From Olsenella timonensis (GTDB taxonomy: Bacteria; Actinomycetota; Coriobacteriia; Coriobacteriales; Atopobiaceae): a stretch of 64,000 nt of DNA. The stretch spans positions 1,178,001 through 1,242,000 of the forward strand of contig NZ_LT635455.1 in the NCBI RefSeq assembly GCF_900119915.1, read 5' to 3'. The notes below the pieces were generated by a model that made no database searches, was not told the origin of the DNA, and saw nothing but the letters and a program-made list of their open reading frames with translations. The position numbers and the translations under genes were made by a program. Positions 45,104 through 52,605 of this stretch are shown piece after piece (positions within the stretch are counted from its first letter, which is position 1; each line of letters begins with the position of its first letter).

Positions 45104-45147
45104 GAAACGTTCCTTCCCTTTCCGAGGGCTGAATTTGGAAACGTTTC
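45104..45147 (-). promoter_or_regulatory. Two LacI/CcpA-type operators of the maltodextrin operon
   Basis: A perfect palindrome GAAACGTTTC (45138-45147) sits about 10 nt downstream of the expected start of transcription, and GAAACGTTCC (45104-45113) lies 34 nt further in. Both are in the 5' UTR of the binding-protein gene. Confidence 0.75.
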
Positions 45148-45162
45148 ATTTCCGTTGATTGC

Positions 45163-45191
45163 ATTAGAGCACGCTGAAGAATGACATTCAA
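45163..45191 (-). promoter_or_regulatory. Promoter of the maltodextrin operon
   Basis: TTGAAT (45186-45191) and TCTAAT (45163-45168) on the minus strand with a 17-nt spacer; predicted start near 45156, directly before the operators. Confidence 0.75.
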
Positions 45192-45308
45192 CTGGCAGTT
45201 CTTTCAAAAACCGGCTGACGCCGTTTTGCTACCGCTCACGAAACAACGACCAAAACTGGAAAGGGTTCCAACACGCCGGCAGACCGCGCCTCTCGCTCGG
45301 CACGAACG

Positions 45309-45376
45309 TCGAGGCGGAGGATTTACACAAAACGGGCCCTCCCAAGGGGTGGTTTTGTGTCAATCCTCCGCCTCGA
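45309..45376. repeat. 68-bp inverted-repeat element
   Basis: Arms of 25 nt (45309-45333 and 45352-45376) pair with one mismatch, beginning TCGAGGCGGAGGATT and running to ACACAAAAC. The 18-nt loop also contains a GGGCCC/AAGGGG stretch. No T-run and no gene end fits, so it looks like a mobile or former mobile sequence. The 657-nt gene-free stretch 45078-45734 holds the mal promoter and operators, this element, a terminator-like hairpin and the transposase-like remnant. Confidence 0.7.
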
Positions 45377-45410
45377 TGGGAGGGGGCGCCCCGCGGCGGT
45401 CTGCACGCAC

Positions 45411-45443
45411 AAGAAAAGGGGCGGCGCCCCATTGCGCCGCCCC
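45411..45443 (-). terminator. Orphan terminator hairpin
   Basis: 10-bp perfect stem (45418-45427 with 45434-45443) followed on the minus strand by TTTTCTT. The nearest minus-strand stop is the LuxR gene at 45735, 290 nt upstream, so it may end that transcript or belong to the remnant in between. Confidence 0.65.
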
Positions 45444-45446
45444 GCC

Positions 45447-45536
45447 TCATCTGTACTTTGGAATCACCCGTGTCTCTGAGAATAGATGGTGGACAACTGG
45501 GTATTCAACTTGGGCCCGCTTCGAGTGTTCCTGTCA
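45447..45536 (-). pseudogene. Possible IS5-type transposase C-terminal remnant
   Basis: A 29-codon open stretch without start reads QEHSKRAQVEYPVVHHLF, then SETRVIPKYR and stop. VEYP...LF..T.V..KYR resembles the KVEHPF..VK..FG.TK.RYRG ending of IS5/IS1182-type transposases. It is bounded upstream by TGATGA, with no other transposase motif. The similarity is short and from memory of the family, so this is tentative. Confidence 0.3.
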
Positions 45537-45734
45537 TCAGTCCGTTCCGAAATACGTTTCGGAGAACGTTGGCGAGTGCGCTCGCCCCAGATGTTATAGG
45601 ACCTCGGTCGCACGGTCGGCGGGCCCAAACTGCACGTTCTCTTCGCTGTTCACTGGACTCGCCTCCTTATGACGGTCGCTGGTTTGTAGCGACGGTGCCC
45701 TTGCTTACTCACCTTGTTCCCGCGCAAGCGGGGT

Positions 45735-47051
45735 TTACACGTTCGTATCAGAGTCGTCCGCAAGCGGGCTGTTTTTGCCGGCAGACGGTATAAGCCCCAC
45801 GTCACGGGCGAGAAGATCGGCAAGCTGACGACTCGTGTGCACCCCGAGCAGCTCATAGCCCTGCGCCCGGTAGGCGTTCACAGTCCCGGGAGCGACGTGC
45901 AGCGCCTCGCAGACCTCAGGGGTGCTGAGCCCGAGCGCGATCTTGAACAGCACGTGCGCCTGAAGTTCGCCGGCGCCGCGGCCGCGCAGGTAGAGCACGC
46001 AGCGCTCCTCGTCGAGTCGCATTGACTCCCGCGTCTTGGGCCACAGGAGGTGCGGCGCAAGCGCCGCGAGGGCACCCGTGTAGGCAATCGGTGCGAACGC
46101 GTTGACGCTCAGCGTGTCGGAGCCCAGGCGCACCTCGAGCCCGTACCGCCCGCCGCCCACGAGCATGCCGGCGGCGAGAAGGGCGAGCAGCACGATGGAG
46201 AGCCCCGCGGTGGGCCGACGGGGACGCACCCGCATGTTGCGCAGACGCGCATACCCCACGAGGACGAGCCATGGCACGACGAGCGCCGCCAGGACGGCCA
46301 GGGTGCCCAGGGCCTGGGAGAGCGCGTCCGCACCCGTCACGACGACGCGCGTCAGCATGCGCAGCGTGAGTCCCGCGCAGAGGGCCATCACCATGAGCGG
46401 GAGCGCCCCGGAGGACGTGACGCCCATCGCGGGAGGAACAGCGGCCGCGCCGACCTCGCGCGGCAAGACCTCGTCGAGGGAAGCCACCCCGAGCTTCTCA
46501 CACGCCCGCGCACGATAGGTGGCAACCGTCGAGGGGCTTATCGCCAGCGCCTCAGCCACCTGCGCCTGCGTGCTGCCCGTGACGAGGGCCTCGACGACCT
46601 CCCGCTCGCGCCCCGTGAGCGTCTCCACCCCTGGGCGGCACCCCACCGGCGACGAGACTCGCTCGTCGCCCGAGGGAAGCGCCCAGACGACGAGCGAGGC
46701 TCCCCAGAGCACCCAGGCGACGTAGCGCAGCGCCCACTCCGGCCAGCGCAGGACAAAGCCGAGCCTCATGCTCCCCGAGCAGCTCGCCCAGAGCACCGCC
46801 AGATAGACGAGAAGTGCCGCGAGCGCCGCACCGCCCAGCGCGCGACGCCAGCGCGCCAGGCTGTCGCGCAGCGCCCAGGCGAATGCCGCCGCCACGAACG
46901 CGAGCGGGATCGCCGACGTCCAGAGGTAGTAGTCGAGCGGGAGATGTCCTCCCTCCCCCATCGTCCGAGCGACTCCGGGCGCCAGCAGCAGGGCGACTCC
47001 CCCCGCCACCCACACGGCCACGCGCACGATCGTCTTCACCCTTGCGTCCAT
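45735..47051 (-). CDS. Membrane protein with two LuxR-type DNA-binding domains
   Basis: 438-residue regulator with an apparent internal duplication. First half: about four hydrophobic helices (roughly 8-125) then a LuxR/GerE helix-turn-helix, LTGREREVVEALVTGSTQAQVAEALAISPSTVATYRARACEKLGV. Second half: again about four hydrophobic helices (roughly 205-330), then a second LuxR-like domain at the C-terminus (LGLSTPEVCEALHVAPGTVNAYRAQGYELLGV). Coriobacteria encode many membrane proteins with one C-terminal LuxR domain; a middle plus terminal pair is unusual. No sensor kinase is adjacent. ATG at 47049-47051 with GGGAGG 5 nt upstream. Ligand and targets unknown. Confidence 0.85.
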   Translation of the reverse strand: MDARVKTIVRVAVWVAGGVALLLAPGVARTMGEGGHLPLDYYLWTSAIPLAFVAAAFAWALRDSLARWRRALGGAALAALLVYLAVLWASCSGSMRLGFVLRWPEWALRYVAWVLWGASLVVWALPSGDERVSSPVGCRPGVETLTGREREVVEALVTGSTQAQVAEALAISPSTVATYRARACEKLGVASLDEVLPREVGAAAVPPAMGVTSSGALPLMVMALCAGLTLRMLTRVVVTGADALSQALGTLAVLAALVVPWLVLVGYARLRNMRVRPRRPTAGLSIVLLALLAAGMLVGGGRYGLEVRLGSDTLSVNAFAPIAYTGALAALAPHLLWPKTRESMRLDEERCVLYLRGRGAGELQAHVLFKIALGLSTPEVCEALHVAPGTVNAYRAQGYELLGVHTSRQLADLLARDVGLIPSAGKNSPLADDSDTNV

Positions 47052-47154
47052 GCAACCTCCCGTTCGTGACGTTTTGGGGGCATCGTAGCCGCCGCGGGCA
47101 GATTCGTCACGTCGCGAACGCTATGCGAGTGCCCGTGACACGGTTCCTCTTGAC

Positions 47155-47187
47155 AAAAAGGCGCCCCGGGCGAGTGGCCCGGGGCGC
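47155..47187 (-). terminator. Terminator of the infC-rpmI-rplT operon
   Basis: 10-bp GC-only stem (47161-47170 with 47178-47187), followed on the minus strand by TTTTT, 25 nt after rplT. Confidence 0.9.
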
Positions 47188-47211
47188 TCGTCTCACGCTA
47201 TGTGCGCAGCG

Positions 47212-47577
47212 CTACTCGGCGTCGGCGAGGGCCTTCTTGGCGACCTCGGCGATGTCGGCGAAGGTGGCCTCGTCAGAGTAGGCAATCTCGGCGAGGACCT
47301 TGCGGTCGAGCTCGACGCCAGCGAGCTTGAGGCCGTGCATGAGCTTGCTGTAGGACAGGCCGTTCATGCGGGCGGCGGCGTTGATGCGCTGAATCCACAG
47401 GGCGCGGAAGTCGCGCTTCTTGTTGCGGCGATCGCGGTAGGCGTACTGGCCGGAGTGCTGCGCCTGCTCCTTCATTCCACGGAAGGTGCGGGAGCGGACT
47501 CCGTAGTAGCCCTTGGTGCGCTCTGCGAGCGTGTTGCGCTTCTTACGGCCGGCGACGGCGCGCTTGACTCGTGCCAT
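47212..47577 (-). CDS. rplT: Ribosomal protein L20
   Basis: 121-residue 50S protein, needed early in assembly. The N-terminal basic [15 protein letters not shown] and the globular [20 protein letters not shown] are diagnostic. In several bacteria L20 also binds the leader of this operon; the leader here has a terminator (48432-48468) that could be its target. Confidence 0.98.
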   Translation of the reverse strand: MARVKRAVAGRKKRNTLAERTKGYYGVRSRTFRGMKEQAQHSGQYAYRDRRNKKRDFRALWIQRINAAARMNGLSYSKLMHGLKLAGVELDRKVLAEIAYSDEATFADIAEVAKKALADAE

Positions 47578-47622
47578 ATCTAATCAACTCCTTGATGGGA
47601 ACTTCACTCGAGAGGAGGGCGC

Positions 47623-47820
47623 CTAGTTGGAGCCCATGCGCTGGGAGACGGTCTTGACGTCGGCGTCGGAGATGACGGTCTCCTGGCGGAAGCCGCGGAT
47701 GCGCTTGGGCGACTTCTTGGTGAGGATGTGGCTCTTGAACGCCTTGGCGCGCATGATCTTGCCAGAGCCGGTGCGGCGGAAGCGCTTCGCCGTACCCTTG
47801 TGGGTCTTCATCTTGGGCAT
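47623..47820 (-). CDS. rpmI: Ribosomal protein L35
   Basis: 65-residue 50S protein with the typical [21 protein letters not shown] start. It begins 1 nt after the infC stop codon. Confidence 0.98.
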   Translation of the reverse strand: MPKMKTHKGTAKRFRRTGSGKIMRAKAFKSHILTKKSPKRIRGFRQETVISDADVKTVSQRMGSN

Positions 47821-47821
47821 G

Positions 47822-48394
47822 CTAGTTCTCCTTCTCCGTTGCTGCCTCGTCGTCCTTCTCGTCCTTCTTGTCGAAGGCACCCTTGATCGGGACGATGGTC
47901 ATGTGCATGTTGCGGCCTTCCATGAGCGGCTTCTGCTCGACGGTGGCAACGTCCTTGAGGTCCTCCGCCAGACGGTCGAGCACGAGGCGACCCTGCTCGG
48001 GGTGGGCCATCTCACGACCGCGGAACATGATCGTGATCTTGACGCGCGCACCCTTCTTGAGGAAGCGAATCACGTGACCCTTCTTGGTCTCGTAGTCGCC
48101 CACGTCGATCTTGGGACGGAACTTCATCTCCTTGATCTCGACCTTGGACTGGTTCTTGCGCGCCGCCTTGGCCTTGCGGTCCTGATCGTACTTGTACTTC
48201 TTGTAGTCGAGCATCTTGCAGACGGGGGGATCGGCGTTTGGCGCAATCTCCACGAGGTCGAGACCCTGGTCACCCGCGATGCGCAGGGCGTCGCGCACGC
48301 CGAAGAGCCCCATCTGGGAACCGTCGACGCCGATCAGGCGACACGTGCGGGATGTGATCTCCTCGTTGATGCGAGGACCGTCGTTTCTGGCTAT
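47822..48394 (-). CDS. infC: Translation initiation factor IF-3, apparent AUA start
   Basis: 190-residue factor that proofreads initiator tRNA and start codons on the 30S subunit. The first ATG (48311-48313) falls inside a conserved strand ([14 protein letters not shown]). Reading up in frame gives [14 protein letters not shown] and [11 protein letters not shown], the conserved IF-3 N-terminus. The frame is blocked by TGA two codons before ATA (48392-48394), so the start must be ATA or the preceding ACG. AGGAAGG lies 8 nt before ATA. Non-AUG infC starts (AUU in E. coli and B. subtilis) let IF-3 repress its own synthesis; AUA would do the same. A C-terminal Lys/Glu/Asp tail of about 20 residues is extra. 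Confidence 0.92.
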   Translation of the reverse strand: MARNDGPRINEEITSRTCRLIGVDGSQMGLFGVRDALRIAGDQGLDLVEIAPNADPPVCKMLDYKKYKYDQDRKAKAARKNQSKVEIKEMKFRPKIDVGDYETKKGHVIRFLKKGARVKITIMFRGREMAHPEQGRLVLDRLAEDLKDVATVEQKPLMEGRNMHMTIVPIKGAFDKKDEKDDEAATEKEN

Positions 48395-48431
48395 CGTTCA
48401 CACCTTCCTCTCGCCGCGGCTTCCGCCGCAT

Positions 48432-48468
48432 AAAAAAAGCTCCTGGCGCCACGAGAGCCGTCCAGGAG
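48432..48468 (-). terminator. Attenuator in the infC-rpmI-rplT leader
   Basis: CTCCTGG/CCAGGAG stem (48440-48446 with 48462-48468, further pairing inside) followed on the minus strand by TTTTTTT, 38 nt upstream of the infC start codon. It lies downstream of the operon promoter, so it must be a regulated premature terminator. Confidence 0.75.
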
Positions 48469-48580
48469 ACATCGACCGCCCCTCACGGGGGCGCAGGATA
48501 CGTTGTCTGACCAGACAGCTGCCAGAAGGCGCCGTGTAGGTGGGGGCTTTCGCCCCGCTTCGCAAAACGCACACTGGGAG

Positions 48581-48609
48581 AGAATAGCACGCGCGACGGG
48601 CCCCGGCAA
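48581..48609 (-). promoter_or_regulatory. Promoter of the infC-rpmI-rplT operon
   Basis: TTGCCG (48604-48609) and TATTCT (48581-48586) on the minus strand with a 17-nt spacer; gives a leader of about 180 nt with GGGGC-GAAA-GCCCC and CGCCCC-GGGGCG hairpins before the attenuator. Confidence 0.6.
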
Positions 48610-48638
48610 GAGGATTCTTGCGCCGGCACCCGTCGCGC
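48589..48638 (-). terminator. Large hairpin after ferritin, overlapping the infC promoter
   Basis: Arms GCGCGACGGG (48589-48598) and CCCGTCGCGC (48629-48638) with inner CCGGCAAGAG/CTTGCGCCGG pairing. It probably ends the ferritin transcript; no strong T-run follows. Its left half contains the -35 box of the infC promoter. Confidence 0.55.
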
Positions 48639-48683
48639 GAGGCCTTCAGAGCTTCTCCACAGGAGCCCGAGGAGGCGGGTCCT

Positions 48684-49202
48684 CTAGAGGTTGAGGGAGG
48701 CGGACTGGACGTAGGTGCGGGCCTGATACTCGCGGTCAAGGTCGTAGAGGCCCTTGGGGTCGCAGCCGAAGAGCTTCATGTTGGTGATCATGTCGCGCGC
48801 GTTGGTCTCCTCCTCGCCCTGCTCGGAGACGAACCAGTCGAGGAACTTCATCGTGCGAACGTCGTGCTTGGCGTGGGCGACCTCATAGCAGTGGTGAATG
48901 AGGCTCGTGACGTACTCCTCGTGCTCAAGGCCGGCCTCGAGCGGCGCGAGGTCGCTCTCGAAGGTCTTGTCCGGCTTGGCGATGGCCTCCATCGTGGGCT
49001 TGAAGTCGTTGTCCAGCAGGTAGCGACGGATGGCGAGCGCGTGGTCCATCTCCTCCTTGGCCTGGATCTCGTACCAGTTGGCAAAGCCCTTGAGGCCGCG
49101 GTCGTCATAGTAGTCGGCAAAGGTGAGATAGAGGTACGCCGAGTACATCTCCTTGTTGATCTGCTCGTTCAGGACCGTGGTGACTTCGCTCGAGAGTGCC
49201 AT
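48684..49202 (-). CDS. ftnA: Bacterial non-haem ferritin
   Basis: 172-residue iron-storage protein forming a 24-mer shell. Ferroxidase ligands are visible in NEQINKEMYSAYLYL (E18), EIQAKEEMDHA (Glu/His pair) and the FVSEQGEEET segment. The SD is GGAAGG 7 nt upstream of ATG 49200-49202. It sits alone between tRNA-Leu and the infC operon. Confidence 0.93.
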   Translation of the reverse strand: MALSSEVTTVLNEQINKEMYSAYLYLTFADYYDDRGLKGFANWYEIQAKEEMDHALAIRRYLLDNDFKPTMEAIAKPDKTFESDLAPLEAGLEHEEYVTSLIHHCYEVAHAKHDVRTMKFLDWFVSEQGEEETNARDMITNMKLFGCDPKGLYDLDREYQARTYVQSASLNL

Positions 49203-49269
49203 GGCGCTTCCTTCCGTCGGGTGTCCGTGTCGGATGTTTGCGTACGCCAACACTATACCCAAAAGGGGA

Positions 49270-49353
49270 TGGTGCCCGAGGTGGGACTCGAACCCACATG
49301 AGTTGCCTCAGCGGTTTTTGAGACCGCCGCGTCTGCCATTCCGCCACTCGGGC
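49270..49353 (-). tRNA. tRNA-Leu (anticodon CAA)
   Basis: 84-nt class II tRNA: acceptor GCCCGAG/CTCGGGC, anticodon stem-loop GCGGT-CTCAAAA-ACCGC, variable arm TGAGGCAACTCA, CCA encoded at 49270-49272. Confidence 0.95.
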
Positions 49354-49378
49354 CTACACGGCCTGCGCCATCACCATG

Positions 49379-49387
49379 ACTATACCA
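49379..49387 (-). promoter_or_regulatory. Extended -10 promoter of tRNA-Leu
   Basis: TGGTATAGT on the minus strand, about 25 nt before the tRNA; no clear -35. Confidence 0.5.
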
Positions 49388-49423
49388 GAGCCGCCGCCGC
49401 GGAACGTCTTTGCCCCGCCCGGC

Positions 49424-49539
49424 AGGGTTTGGGTCCCGGAATGCGCCGGATGCTGCGGCAGACATCACGTCTCGAACATCTTACCTGCGGTTTTGTCGTG
49501 CGACGGCTGTCCCGGGTCGCGCCCGCGAACCCAAACCCT
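49424..49539. repeat. 116-bp inverted-repeat element after the MBL gene
   Basis: Perfect 11-bp ends AGGGTTTGGGT (49424-49434) and ACCCAAACCCT (49529-49539). The right end includes two bases of the TAG stop of the downstream-facing MBL gene. It shares the 12-mer ACCTGCGGTTTT (49483-49494) with the MITE-like element at 61992-62119 (as complement). Confidence 0.5.
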
Positions 49540-50185
49540 AGCTGAGGTGGGGCAGGAAGGGGTTGCTGGCGAGCTCGCGCGCCATCGAGGTGGCGGGGCC
49601 GTGCCCGCACAGCAGCGTCGTCTCGGGAGCAATCTCTGCGGCCATGCGGGCGAGCGAGGCCATGATGGTCGCCTCGTCGCCACCCGTGAGGTCTGTGCGG
49701 CCATGGCTGCCCGGGAAGAGGGTGTCGCCGACAAAGGCCAGGCCCTCGGCGCTCCCCCCGCCCACGAGCACGACTCCGCCCGGGGTGTGGCCCGGCGTCT
49801 CCATCACGGTGAAGGTCGCGCTGCCGACGGAGATGACGTCACCCTCGGCGAGCGTGCGGTCGGGGGCGGGCGCGTCCTCGTCATAGCTGCGGCCGACCTC
49901 GCTCATCTCGCCGGCGCGGCTCGCAAGCTCGGCGTCGGCGCCATGAATCGCGAAGGGGGCTCCGGTCGCGCGCACGAGTGCGGACACGCCTCCGACGTGG
50001 TCGCCATGGCCGTGCGTGGCGGCGACGCAGCGCACACGCACGTCGTCGAGGACAGCGGCGATCTGGGCGCCCGAGCCTCCGGGGTCCACGACCAGGCACT
50101 CTCCGTCGCTCACGTACGCGTAGCAGTTGGTCTGCAGCGGCGTCACCACATAGCGCCGCAGCTCGTCTCTCTTCTCGGCCATCAT
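49538..50185 (-). CDS. Metallo-beta-lactamase-fold hydrolase (glyoxalase II-like)
   Basis: 215-residue zinc hydrolase. The metal motif THGHGDHVGG, a second His in ETPGHTPGG, the bridging Asp in FVGDTLFPGSHGR and CGHGPAT are all present, the pattern of glyoxalase II/persulfide-dioxygenase-like small MBL proteins. Substrate unknown. It starts ATGATG; either ATG (50183-50185 or 50180-50182) overlaps the rel stop, so it is coupled to rel. Confidence 0.9.
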   Translation of the reverse strand: MMAEKRDELRRYVVTPLQTNCYAYVSDGECLVVDPGGSGAQIAAVLDDVRVRCVAATHGHGDHVGGVSALVRATGAPFAIHGADAELASRAGEMSEVGRSYDEDAPAPDRTLAEGDVISVGSATFTVMETPGHTPGGVVLVGGGSAEGLAFVGDTLFPGSHGRTDLTGGDEATIMASLARMAAEIAPETTLLCGHGPATSMARELASNPFLPHLS

Positions 50186-52605
50186 CTCACCCGCTGCTTC
50201 ATCTGGTTGGCACCCTCCCCGGGCATGATGCGGCGCGCGTCAAAGACCGAGGGAACGCGGCTCACAGCCGCAAGGAGGACGTCGAGCAGGCTCGCGTCGG
50301 AGATGGCGACGAGGAAGCGGAGGCGGGCCACCCCCTGCGCCGTGGTCTGCGTGGCGGCGGAGAGGATGTTCGCGCCGGCGTCCCCGATGGCCACGGTGAT
50401 GTCCTTGAGCAGGCCCATGCGGTCGGTCGCCTCTACCACGATCTCCACGCGAAACTCCGTGGCGCCCGAGGTGTCCCACGCCACCTCGATCATGCGGTCG
50501 GGGTTCCTCATGAGGTCGGCCACGTTGGGGCAGCTGGCGCGGTGAACCGAGACGCCGCGGCCGCGCGTGACGAAGCCCACGATCTCGTCCCCGGCCACGG
50601 GGTTGCAGCAGTGCGCCAGGTGGACGAGGAGGTCGGGGTCGCCCTTGACCACGACGCCGCAGTTGCTGCGCTTGCGACGCCCCTTCGTCGCCTGCGTGAT
50701 GGCGTAGGACTGCATGACCGGGGCACCGGAGGACATGGCGCGCTCGTGCTCGGCCTGCCTCTGCGCCTGGGCGGACTGCGCGGCGAGCTGCTCGGGCGAG
50801 CCCTCCTCGAGGATCTCCTCGATGCGGTTGGCAGCCTGCTTGACGGAGACCTTGCCGGTGTGGACGCTCGCGAAGAGGTCCTCGGCGCTGCGCAGCTCGA
50901 AGGACTCGCAGACCCGCTCGATCGCCTTGACGGTGCGGCGCGTCGAGATGCCGTAGCCGCGCTTGCGCAGCTCGTGGGCGAGCTCGGTCCGACCCTGCTC
51001 GGCGTCGTCGTTCTTTGTCTGTGTCGAGAAGTACTTGCGTATCTTGGCGCGGCTCGACGGCATGGCCACGAGGGCCATCCAGTCGCGGCTCGGCTTGGCG
51101 TTCTTGTTGGTGAGGATCTCGACGCGGTCGCCCATCTGGAGCTTGTAGGAGAGCGGCACCACGGCGCCGTTGACCTTGGCGCCCACGCAGTGGTTGCCCA
51201 CCTCGGTGTGGACGGCGTAGGCAAAGTCGAGCGGGGTGGCGTCACGACGCAGGCTCATGACCTCGCCCTTGGGCGTGAAGACGAAGATCTCGTGCTCGAA
51301 GAGGTCGACGCGCAGGTTGTCGAGGAACTCGTGAGGGTCGTCGATGTCGTCCTCGGCAGCCCAGTCGAGGGTCTTGCGGATCCAGTTGATCGTGGAGTCG
51401 ATCGCACGGTCCTCGGCGCTCATCCGACCGCGGGAGTTGCCCTCCTTCTTGTAGAGCCAGTGGGCGGCGATGCCGTACTCGGACGCCTCGTGCATCTCCG
51501 CCGTGCGGATCTGGATCTCAATGGGCTTGCCATCCGGGCCGACCACGGTGGTGTGCAGGCTCTGGTAGAGGTTGGCCTTGGGCGTGGCGATGTAGTCCTT
51601 GAAGCGGCCGGGCAGCGGATTCCACAGCGAGTGGACGGCGCCGAGCGCCGAGTAGCAGTCCCCCACCGTCTGCGTGATCACGCGCAGGGCTATGAGATCG
51701 TAGATGTCGGAGAACTCGCGGCCCTTGCGCGTCATCTTCTGGTAGATGCTCCAGAGGTGCTTGGGTCGGCCGGTGATCTGGTAGCCGGTGAGCCCGGCGG
51801 ACTTGAGCTCGTCGTCGAGGGTCTTTATGGCCGCCTCGGTGTCCTCCTCGCGCTGGGCGCGCGAGTCCTGGACCATGCGGGCGACGCGCTGGTACTCCTC
51901 GGGCTCGAGCCAGAAGAAGGCCAGGTCCTCGAGCTCCCACTTGACGGACGAGATGCCGAGGCGGTCGGCGAGCGGCGCGTAGACGTCCATCGTCTCGCGC
52001 GCCTTGAAGAGCCGGCGGTCGGGGGGGAGCGCGGCGAGGGTGCGCATGTTGTGCAGGCGGTCGGCGAGCTTGATGATGACGACGCGGATGTCGCGGCTCA
52101 TGGCGAGGAACATCTTGCGGAGGTTCCACGCCTGCTTGGCGTCCATCGAGCTCACCTGGATGGAGGTGAGCTTGGTCACGCCGTCCACGAGGTCGGCGAC
52201 CGTGGGGCCGAAGAGCTCGGCGATCTGGTCCTTGGTCGCGGGCGTGTCCTCCACCGTGTCGTGCAAAAGCGCCGCACAGATGGTGTCCTCGTCCATGCGC
52301 AGGTCATGGGCGAGGATGAGCGCCACCTCGACAGGGTGGTTGATGTAGGGCTCTCCGGAGCGTCGACGCTGGTCGCAGTGGTACTCCGCGGCAAACCGGT
52401 AGGCGCGGTCGACCTTCTCGCACCCCTCTGCGTCGAGATAGGCGGCGCAGGCGGACTGCAGCAGGCGGAAGTTGGCGGCGTCGGGCGTGGCCTTCTTCTT
52501 TGCCGGCCTCGCGTCCCCGACGGGCTGCGGCGCGACGGTCGGCGGCGTGCCCCCCTGCGCAGAGGCCGGCTGGGGCGCGCGGACCTCGTTGTCGCTCATG
52601 CTCAT
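50182..52605 (-). CDS. rel: Bifunctional (p)ppGpp synthetase/hydrolase
   Basis: 807-residue stringent-response enzyme. Order: Ala/Pro-rich tail, HD hydrolase domain (HPVEVALILAHDL, LLHDTVEDTP, RLHNMRTL), synthetase domain (GRPKHLWSIYQKM, GREFSDIYDLIALRVI, YIATPKANLYQSLHTTV), TGS domain (VFTPKGEVMSLRRDATPLDFAYAVHTEVG), zinc-finger-like HCCNP segment and C-terminal ACT (EFRVEIVVEATDRMGLLKDITVAIGD). The intact HD motifs mark a bifunctional enzyme. Its ATG overlaps the stop of recJ-helicase (ATGA), and the MBL gene overlaps its end. Confidence 0.96.
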   Translation of the reverse strand: MSMSDNEVRAPQPASAQGGTPPTVAPQPVGDARPAKKKATPDAANFRLLQSACAAYLDAEGCEKVDRAYRFAAEYHCDQRRRSGEPYINHPVEVALILAHDLRMDEDTICAALLHDTVEDTPATKDQIAELFGPTVADLVDGVTKLTSIQVSSMDAKQAWNLRKMFLAMSRDIRVVIIKLADRLHNMRTLAALPPDRRLFKARETMDVYAPLADRLGISSVKWELEDLAFFWLEPEEYQRVARMVQDSRAQREEDTEAAIKTLDDELKSAGLTGYQITGRPKHLWSIYQKMTRKGREFSDIYDLIALRVITQTVGDCYSALGAVHSLWNPLPGRFKDYIATPKANLYQSLHTTVVGPDGKPIEIQIRTAEMHEASEYGIAAHWLYKKEGNSRGRMSAEDRAIDSTINWIRKTLDWAAEDDIDDPHEFLDNLRVDLFEHEIFVFTPKGEVMSLRRDATPLDFAYAVHTEVGNHCVGAKVNGAVVPLSYKLQMGDRVEILTNKNAKPSRDWMALVAMPSSRAKIRKYFSTQTKNDDAEQGRTELAHELRKRGYGISTRRTVKAIERVCESFELRSAEDLFASVHTGKVSVKQAANRIEEILEEGSPEQLAAQSAQAQRQAEHERAMSSGAPVMQSYAITQATKGRRKRSNCGVVVKGDPDLLVHLAHCCNPVAGDEIVGFVTRGRGVSVHRASCPNVADLMRNPDRMIEVAWDTSGATEFRVEIVVEATDRMGLLKDITVAIGDAGANILSAATQTTAQGVARLRFLVAISDASLLDVLLAAVSRVPSVFDARRIMPGEGANQMKQRVR

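Noticed and set aside
45575-45650. Short minus-strand frame MNSEENVQFGPADRATEVL with a good ribosome site
   Set aside because: Nineteen codons in a region of repeat debris, with no similarity or partner; AAGGAGG may be chance or a relic of the lost element.
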